Assembly (NCBI GenBank): GCA_027382625.1
Contig: JAJKFJ010014197.1
Location: forward strand, 1-11,212
Origin: Tetmemena sp. SeJ-2015
Lineage: Eukaryota; Ciliophora; Spirotrichea; Sporadotrichida; Oxytrichidae
Length of the DNA: 11,212 bases
Direction of reading: 5' to 3'
The notes under the pieces were generated by a model, which worked only from the letters and a program-made list of their open reading frames with translations, searched no databases and was not told the origin of the DNA. The position numbers and the translations under genes are program-made. Positions 6,507-11,212 of this stretch are shown one piece after another (within the stretch, counting starts at the first letter, position 1; every line of letters begins with the position of its first letter).

Positions 6507-8707
6507 ATGAGAGAGATTATCTAAATCAATATAGGCTAATTTGGGATTTAACAGAAATTTTTTAAAATGATATGACCATTTTTAATTTTAGATTAGGCTT
6601 GGAGACCAGATAAACTAGCATGTTTACCATGAGTTTTAAGCTGCTCAGTAAATGATGACTTATAAAATTCTTTATTTTATAATAATTTTAAATAGCTAAA
6701 TAGGGAAATTTTGAAACATGAAAATATACCCATAGCTTAAGTTAGTTTAGATAGATATCTAATCCTTATTTATTTAAAATATATAGATTCTCACTACTGC
6801 ATTTATAATTGTAAACTTAAAGAAATTTATAGTTTAATGATGAGAGAAGGATGAGAAATGGACCAAATTAAGGAAAACACTTCCAATTTGAGTGGTGTTT
6901 TCATGGAAGAGTTATAGTACTCAAGTCAATTTAAGCCCAGGTCAATCTTCGTGGACTCTGACAATGCATCTACTGATATTTTAAGAGATTCAATGAGCTT
7001 GGGCTTAGCAGATCCAAACAAAATGGTTTTTGGGAGAGAAGGCAGCTGTGGCTACTACTGCAGAGCCATGTACTCTGTCGGCCATGCCTTGGTCGAACTT
7101 ACAGAGGATCTAATCAGGTGAGAGCTGGAGAGTTGCGACAGAGCGCAGGGATTTATCATCAATCATGCTGCTAGCGGAGGTTTCGGATCTGGTTTCACTT
7201 CTCTTCTAAACTCAAATCTTTATCAAAATACTTCTAAAGAAGAAGAATATGATGGTGGTTTATTGGAGAGAATGAGTGTGGGTTTGGGTCAGAAGAAAAT
7301 TAAACTTGTGAATACTCTCGCTCCTAGCAACTCTTCATTTACGATACTAGAAGAAATTTAATGTTTATTTACTTCAATGGATAGCCTAATCTCTCACCCT
7401 ATAAATTCCATGCTTTCCATTGGCAATCTGATCGGAATGGGTCATGTGGATATTTTAAAATGGATTGTTGTTTATTATTCATCATCATCTATTTAATAAA
7501 TAATACTTTGGCCACTTTCTATACAAACCAAGGCCTGGTTAATTATTGCAAAAATCAATACCAAATCGAAAGTCCTAGTCTATAAGGAATGAATCAAGTC
7601 ATAAACTATATTTTGAGGTATTAAAGTATGTGAGGGAGAATTGTGTATTTGATATGTTGTTTAGTTGACCAATTCATGCCAATTATAAGTGCTCTTGCAG
7701 ACTAGTCGACGACTCTAGATAGCATATTTAAATAGAAGATAATAAATATTCTCTCATTAAAATTAAAGTTAAATTCTTTATTTAGCATCCAAAATTAGCT
7801 GCATTACAAACCTCTTATCAATTTGCTTTTGCCTTCTTCAGTCTCTCTAAGAATAATTAATTATACATACCTACACTATGAATTCCATTTATTATTCTCT
7901 CTCGGAATAAGCGATTCAATTTGCCATGCAAATGCAGCTCAGGCACTCTAACTGCAAGCCATAACTGATGAAAGAACTTTCTGGTCCATGATGCATCAAT
8001 AAGGTGTAGCAAAATTGAAATATATCTATAAATAGTGTAAATTTAATAAAATGCTTAGTGGCATAGCCTTTTTCAGAGGACCCTCAACTAAAGAACTCAA
8101 TCATAAATAACTCAGGTACCAAGAAGCTTTCAAATTTATTAAAACTATAAACTATTGCACATTAACTAACAAATCAGATGTGTTTAAAATATCGAAGTGG
8201 TAATACGAGTATTTGGCACAAGATATTCAATGAGTAAAAATATTATAATATTATTAAGATTGGGATGACGTGGCTGTAGAAATGAAGTGCTCCTCAGCAA
8301 TGAGCTACATAACAGATTTTGACAAACTATAATCACCTTCTTCCAAATACAAAAGATAGTACAAATAAGATAGTGCAGCAATATAAAATAATTAAGATGA
8401 AAGTTAACAAAGTCCTCTAAAGCATGTAAAGATGCAAGTTTCAGGGCTGTAGAACAGCACAGCTCTACAAGACTTGCTTTAGAAACTACTCAAAGATTTT
8501 AAGAAATTACATAGCCGGAGAGCTTTCATTCACTGGCTTTAATTTTTAATTATGAAATGGCATGTGGGAGAGGGCTTCAGTGAAAGCGGTTTCACTTAAG
8601 AAGAGCAAGATCTTATTTAAATGCTTATCGACGAATATAAGGAGATATAAATTAATGCTGGTAAAGCACAAAGAGGTGGCGGAGGTGGTGACCAAGCAGA
8701 AGAATGA
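6507..8707 (+). CDS. Divergent beta-like tubulin, 487 codons after removal of 10 IESs, one internal TGA
   Basis: This is a tubulin-superfamily GTPase, normally a microtubule subunit. Reassembled reading: canonical start MREI (ATG 6507), then GQFGIRLGDQ aligning with GQCGNQIGAK of beta-tubulin, SQFKPRSIFVDSD (cf. YKPRAVLVDLEP), ESCDRAQGF (cf. ESCDCLQGF), and the GTP-binding glycine box as GGFGSG at residues 140-145 (family GGGTGSG). Near the C-terminus come NSTALQDLLQ (cf. NSTAIQELFK) and RAFIHWHVGEGF (cf. KAFLHWYTGEGM), then a Gly-rich tail ending ...GGDQAEE, TGA 8705-8707. The removed lengths total 740 bp, leaving 1461 bp = 487 codons. Oddities: the glycine-box Thr is replaced by Phe, there is an insertion of roughly 50 residues before the NSTA motif, and a TGA at 7119-7121 (codon 121) sits where beta-tubulin has Lys. 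The sequence is too divergent for the main cytoskeletal tubulins. It could be a specialised paralogue or a decaying copy. Confidence 0.85.
6549..6594 (+). other. Tubulin IES 1, pointer GATT
   Basis: Intervals for all IESs run from after the first pointer copy to the end of the second. Copies are at 6545-6548 and 6591-6594, and 46 bp are removed. The join gives MREIIQINIGQFGI + RLGDQINQHVYHEF, which matches the length of the beta-tubulin N-terminus exactly. Confidence 0.85.
6655..6860 (+). other. Tubulin IES 2 (206 bp), pointer AAATG
   Basis: Pointer copies are at 6650-6654 and 6856-6860. Removal gives ...FQAAQQ-MDQIKENTSNLSG without a stop. A longer 8 bp repeat, AATGATGA (6651-6658 and 6836-6843), lies within the same interval, but using it leaves an in-frame TGA. 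This is the longest IES resolved in the window. Confidence 0.7.
7431..7537 (+). other. Tubulin IES 3, pointer CTG (provisional)
   Basis: The frames on the two sides differ. Pointer CTG (7428-7430 and 7535-7537) gives ...MLSIGNLVNYCKN, close to the IDNEALYDIC region of beta-tubulin. In-frame alternatives are GGC and AATT. A 5 bp TTGGC repeat and a CTTTC repeat are also present but give the wrong frame. Confidence 0.5.
7605..7688 (+). other. Tubulin IES 4, pointer ATAA
   Basis: Copies are at 7601-7604 and 7685-7688, and 84 bp with in-frame TGAs are removed. The join gives GMNQVISALADQSTTLD, which aligns with the LVSATMSGVTTCLRF region of beta-tubulin. Confidence 0.8.
7726..7788 (+). other. Tubulin IES 5, pointer TAGCAT
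   Basis: A 6 bp repeat (7720-7725 and 7783-7788), with 63 bp removed. The join gives TTLDSIQNQLHYKPLINLLL, which aligns with the beta-tubulin region around VNMVPFPRLHFF. Confidence 0.88.
7849..7900 (+). other. Tubulin IES 6, pointer TCTCT
   Basis: A TC-rich repeat is present on both sides; the in-frame register uses 7844-7848 and 7896-7900, removing 52 bp. The join gives LLPSSVSLSEQAIQFAMQ. A longer register (TCTCTCT) exists but shifts the frame. Confidence 0.7.
7985..8061 (+). other. Tubulin IES 7, pointer TGG (or CTT)
   Basis: Pointer TGG at 7982-7984 and 8059-8061, or CTT at 7977-7979 and 8054-8056. Both remove 77 bp and give the same protein, QLMKELSGIAFFRG, which matches the GRYLTVAAVFRG region of beta-tubulin. 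Confidence 0.8.
8145..8189 (+). other. Tubulin IES 8, pointer TTAAAA
   Basis: A 6 bp repeat (8139-8144 and 8184-8189). This 45 bp IES is in frame and has no stop, so it shows only by alignment: removal yields QEAFKFIKISKWQYEYLAQD, which matches the beta-tubulin segment ending FVEWIPNNVKTAVCD. Confidence 0.75.
8225..8260 (+). other. Tubulin IES 9, pointer AAGAT
   Basis: A 5 bp repeat (8220-8224 and 8256-8260). The 36 bp AT-rich segment holds an in-frame TGA. Removal gives YEYLAQDWDDVAVEMKC. Confidence 0.85.
8537..8560 (+). other. Tubulin IES 10 (24 bp), pointer TGG
   Basis: Pointer copies are at 8534-8536 and 8558-8560. Removal restores RAFIHWHVGEGF, a near-invariant tubulin motif. This was the clearest single demonstration that the window is germline DNA. 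The segment lacks GT...AG ends. Confidence 0.92.
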
Positions 8708-8813
8708 GTGATTTGAAAAAAATAAAAGTGGATTTAATTATAATAAGCCAATAGAATAAGCTTTTGAATAAGTTCTTTTCTTATCAACCATTTTTAATTT
8801 CAATGTTATTATT

Positions 8814-10539
8814 ATGAACGGAAAGCGAGTGAGATGTATTTTATTTTAATTTATTGCTCTTAATGAGGTGGGTAAGAAATCTTAATTATATCTTATTTGT
8901 AGTTTTGAGAGTGCTTTGGATACAACCTTAGTTTATAATAATATTATTAGACTCCCTCTTTAAATTTGAATCTGCTAAGTTCGCAAACTTAAAATGCAAA
9001 AACTTATTGAAGCACAGCCATCTCATACTATAGATGGTGAGATTGTTAAAGGATAAGATCTCAACGCGCAAGTTTCCTAAGGAAATGAAGTGGAGGGCGA
9101 GGACTGGACTCTCGAGAAAGTACACCCACACATTTTAGATGATTAAAAGCAATAATAGTCAATTCAAGAGGCTGTTGGAAGGAGTTCATCATCAACCATA
9201 CTTGCTTTAATCATAAGTTATAGAGATGATGGTCTAAGAATTTATTTTAATGTGCTGACAAGAGAGATCATAGATTCTTCTCAAGTGACTCTTTCTCAAA
9301 CCCGTCAAAGAGACTGCATCTGCAAAGCCTTGAGCAATCCCTGATCAACTTTATTGAGTAGGTAGTTTCTAGTGACTCACAAATAAGAAGACTGATCTTT
9401 CTGCCCACAGGAATCCCAGGAATGGGCAAGACTACGATTGGCAGGTTCTTAGAGCAGGCCTCGCTCAGAGTGAATGTGCGAAGCCAGGATGTAAGCAGCG
9501 GGTAGTCAGTTAAAGTCTCTTACAGTAGAGTTTCATATGATGTGGTCTTCACAGATCTATAAAGCATAAATTGGCGATAGTTTATTGAGATCTATAGCAG
9601 AAATACCTCAGAGAAAATCCAGAAGCTGATTTTTAGGGAGCGTTCGATATAATTAGGGGGTAGGCAGACTCGGCCTTTAATGACATGATCAAAGCTGCTT
9701 GCAAGACCACAGAAAATTTTATCTACTTTCATATATTGTCAATTCATCGATTAATTAAAATAAAGAGCAAGAAAGTGAAAGACAAATAGACGTGCTCTTT
9801 ATAGACAAGAACAATACTCCTGACAAGTGGAAGACCACAACTGAATTCTTGAAGGAAGTGGCTTTGGAAAATGGAGCTGTTCATTCTCAAAAGACAATCA
9901 TGCTCGTTCCCAAATAAGCTCCCTTTCACTAAAAAAGCAATTTTTGTTTGCTTTTCTTCAAAATGGTTTTCTTGATTGACTAAGCAGTCTATAAGATTTA
10001 AAACGCAATCTGTCCCTAGTTCGTGTATGAGTGCCTGTTTAGAATCTTCAATAGGAAGAGTCATTGCCTCTCTAGTGCAGACAAACCTAAAGCAATTGAG
10101 GTTATCCTAAAGTACTAAAAATTCTTCGATAACATCTCCTTTGAGAGCCACTAGGTACTAAACTATTTCGACTACTGTCTGGCTCTCGAATTCTCTCAAA
10201 AATATTAATTGACTCTTAACTATTTTCCAAGTGTTTAAATTCGTAAACTACGGGGAGCAGCGCCTAAGTGAGAATATGATAAGAGTGCTAATTGAGGCTT
10301 ACAACTAGACCCCAGAGAACTTTGTGCCTCCCTCTGAAGAGACAATTAAATATGTGCTTGAGAATCTGGAGAATGAAATAGAAGAGAGTGAACACCACAG
10401 AGTAAAAGACATGGTCAACTTTAACTTTGAAATTAAGGTTATGACTGCTTAGAGCTCAGGGAAGGGCAAGTAGTCTTTTACAGAGAAACAAACCCAGGCT
10501 GATTCTTAGCCCCTTAGGTCTCAAGATAAAAGATTATGA
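8814..10539 (+). CDS. P-loop NTPase / polynucleotide-kinase-like protein, 466 aa after IES removal
   Basis: Complete gene: ATG 8814, TGA 10537-10539, 1726 bp, and 467 codons after removing seven candidate IESs (325 bp). Domains in order: an N-terminal region of about 160 residues of unknown type, then RRLIFLPTGIPGMGKTTIGR with a Walker A motif GIPGMGKTT at residues about 165-173. Next come VSYDVVFTDLQQKYL, a helix-rich segment with IRGQADSAFNDMIKAAC, and a Walker B-like strand DVLFIDKNNTPDKW from residue about 265. After that are TIMLVPKQAP and FVYECLFRI, and finally an acidic-then-basic tail. The arrangement (GxPGxGKT, then a hydrophobic strand ending DKN) resembles P-loop kinases of the polynucleotide kinase/tRNA-ligase type. 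This is an inference and the substrate is unknown. The first 40 codons are the least certain part. A start at ATG 8994 would be possible only if the 15 bp segment 8992-9006 is retained. Confidence 0.75.
8934..8981 (+). other. IES, pointer AGTT
   Basis: Copies are at 8930-8933 and 8978-8981, and 48 bp including an in-frame TGA are removed. The join gives ESALDTTLVRKL. A different 4 bp repeat (TTAG) would lead into another open frame, discussed under rejected items. Confidence 0.55.
8992..9006 (+). other. Possible 15 bp micro-IES, pointer AAACTTA
   Basis: A 7 bp direct repeat (8985-8991 and 9000-9006) flanks a segment that is itself in frame. Removal gives LVRKLIEAQPSHT; retention gives LVRKLKMQKLIEAQ. 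The coding frame cannot decide. Confidence 0.4.
9228..9268 (+). other. IES, pointer AGAGAT
   Basis: A 6 bp repeat (9222-9227 and 9263-9268), with 41 bp removed. The join gives LALIISYRDHRFFSSDSF and links the N-terminal frame to the Walker A frame. Confidence 0.75.
9562..9596 (+). other. IES, pointer AGATCTATA
   Basis: A 9 bp perfect repeat (9553-9561 and 9588-9596), the longest pointer in the window; 35 bp are removed. The join gives DVVFTDLQQKYLRENPEADF. Confidence 0.92.
9718..9761 (+). other. IES, pointer AAAAT
   Basis: Copies are at 9713-9717 and 9757-9761, and 44 bp are removed. The join gives CKTTENKEQESERQIDVLF and restores the frame of the Walker B-like strand. Confidence 0.85.
9925..10017 (+). 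other. IES, pointer TCCCT
   Basis: Copies are at 9920-9924 and 10013-10017. This 93 bp AT-rich segment is in frame and open, so the call rests on the pointer, the composition and the abrupt change to Phe/Lys/Asn-rich residues. The join gives VPKQAPQFVYECLFRI. Confidence 0.65.
10194..10242 (+). other. IES, pointer AATTC
   Basis: A 5 bp repeat (10189-10193 and 10238-10242), with 49 bp removed. The join gives CLALEFVNYGEQRLSEN and continues to the stop at 10537-10539. Confidence 0.88.
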
Positions 10540-10821
10540 AGAAATTTTATCATAATCATTTTTAAGAAGAGGACGATGAATACTTTCATTGAGATTAATA
10601 AACACTCATTATACCATATCAATCATAAAAGATGAAACAAACACACCAGCAATAACTCAAATACACTAACTTGCTGCTAACACCTAGTTTAGTATAAATC
10701 TTTTATCAGCATTAATTTGAATTCTACACTTTGATAATTTTAAGAGAGCATCGTACCAAATTTAAGGGCAAATTAAATTAATTCATAATTAAATCAAATT
10801 GCTCCTGAGTGAAGCATATAA
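10540..10821. other. AT-rich intergenic spacer
   Basis: No supported gene. The region is AT-rich between two GC-richer coding regions and probably contains the end of one macronuclear chromosome and the leader of the next. Confidence 0.5.
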
Positions 10822-11212
10822 ATGAGCATTCCCAATCGCAAAGGCTCTTAGCAGTCCAGACCTGCTCCACTGAGAGACACTGGGGTCAGCAGTTCTTAAA
10901 ACTCACCTTTGCCGGTTATAAGGACTCCTTAAAATTAATAGCTTAACGGGGCTAAGAAGAAGAACATGGTCAATGGCTCGAGTGGACCTCAAACCAAGGA
11001 GAGTGATTCAAACTCCAACCGCCGGGGCGGAGCACCCAGTGGACCTCCAACTCCACTGGACTCACTTCGCTCTAATCGAGTCAACGTGAAGCCACTCCCT
11101 CAGAAGAAAATTATTCCCGTGGTGAGAGAAAATAACGAGAAGCTAATAAAAGAGTACTACAACTCATTTATGGAGGGGCATTTCTTGTATGATGAATCCA
11201 CAAATACTGCTT
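10822..11212 (+). CDS. N-terminus of a low-complexity protein, cut by the window edge
   Basis: Product not recognised. ATG 10822 opens a frame that continues through the end of the window (130 codons and one base) with no TGA and no obvious IES. It begins MSIPNRKGSQQSRPAPL, then is rich in Ser, Pro, Asn, Gly and Gln (SSGPQTKES, GGAPSGPPTPLDSLRS), which suggests a disordered N-terminal region. It becomes more ordered at the end (KIIPVVRENNEKLIKEYYNS, then FMEGHFLYDEST). A TGA upstream at 10809-10811 lies close to, but out of, this frame. The local sequence is markedly more GC-rich than the rest of the window, as expected for a single long MDS. Disordered N-termini of this kind are common in kinases and cytoskeletal proteins, but nothing here identifies one. 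Confidence 0.7.

Noticed and set aside
8184..8381. A minus-strand frame within the tubulin gene
   Set aside because: It is antisense to conserved tubulin coding sequence and spans an IES.
5327..8734. A shared AAAAGTGGA string near 5330 (minus) and 8727 (plus) as a long-range scrambling pointer
   Set aside because: The string is AT-rich and short, and joining the two places gives no sensible protein.
8895..9250. A plus-strand frame (…FKFESAKFANLK…KWRARTGLSRKYTHTFQ…) that looks coding and can be entered through a TTAG repeat
   Set aside because: It does not connect in frame to the Walker A region by any pointer I found, while the adjacent frame joins cleanly through AGAGAT. It also uses more unusual codons. 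It remains the main alternative for the N-terminus.
9744..10064. A 106-codon minus-strand frame
   Set aside because: It lies antisense to the P-loop gene and crosses two IES boundaries.
6545..10242. Spliceosomal introns as the explanation for the frame breaks
   Set aside because: The removed segments lack GT...AG ends and are instead flanked by direct repeats. The best example is 8537-8560, where only TGG-to-TGG removal restores HWHVGEG.
1..11212. Euplotes-type code (TGA = Cys) or a code with all TGA as sense
   Set aside because: TGA ends the tubulin, the P-loop gene and the 239-residue gene at sensible places, and UAR codons are plainly sense. Only one TGA (7119) resists explanation.

Overview
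This window looks like germline (micronuclear) DNA of a spirotrich, probably hypotrich (Oxytricha/Stylonychia-type), ciliate. In every recognisable reading frame TAA and TAG occur freely inside the coding sequence and only TGA ends genes, which is the ciliate code with UAR = Gln. Conserved frames are also broken by short AT-rich segments flanked by 3-9 bp direct repeats. Removing each segment with one copy of the repeat restores the frame. This is the signature of macronuclear-destined segments (MDSs) interrupted by internal eliminated sequences (IESs) with pointers. The segments lack GT...AG ends, so they are not introns. All resolved MDSs lie in linear order, so nothing here is demonstrably scrambled.

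Layout. Positions 1-3230 are very AT-rich, with long UAR-coded open blocks mainly on the minus strand. They look like an unrecognised, heavily interrupted gene, with one good pointer at 1111-1137. Positions 3358-4995 (minus) hold the C-terminal part of a multi-pass membrane protein of a type common in ciliates. Positions 4996-5340 (minus) hold the C-terminal part of a small hydrophilic protein with no visible start. Positions 5422-6344 (plus) are a complete 239-residue two-helix membrane protein with 3 IESs. Positions 6507-8707 (plus) are a complete but very divergent beta-like tubulin with 10 IESs and one internal in-frame TGA. Positions 8814-10539 (plus) are a 466-residue P-loop NTPase/kinase-like protein with about 7 IESs. 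Positions 10822-11212 (plus) are the start of a low-complexity protein cut by the window edge.

The genes do not form an operon. In hypotrichs such neighbours usually become separate macronuclear nanochromosomes, so their closeness is a germline arrangement and not evidence of shared function. The strongest internal check is arithmetic. After removal of the proposed IESs, the three complete genes are exactly 240, 487 and 467 codons long, and the tubulin's glycine box falls at residue 140, where beta-tubulin has it.

Limits: pointer choices were made by eye, some junctions have more than one solution, and no homology search could be run.
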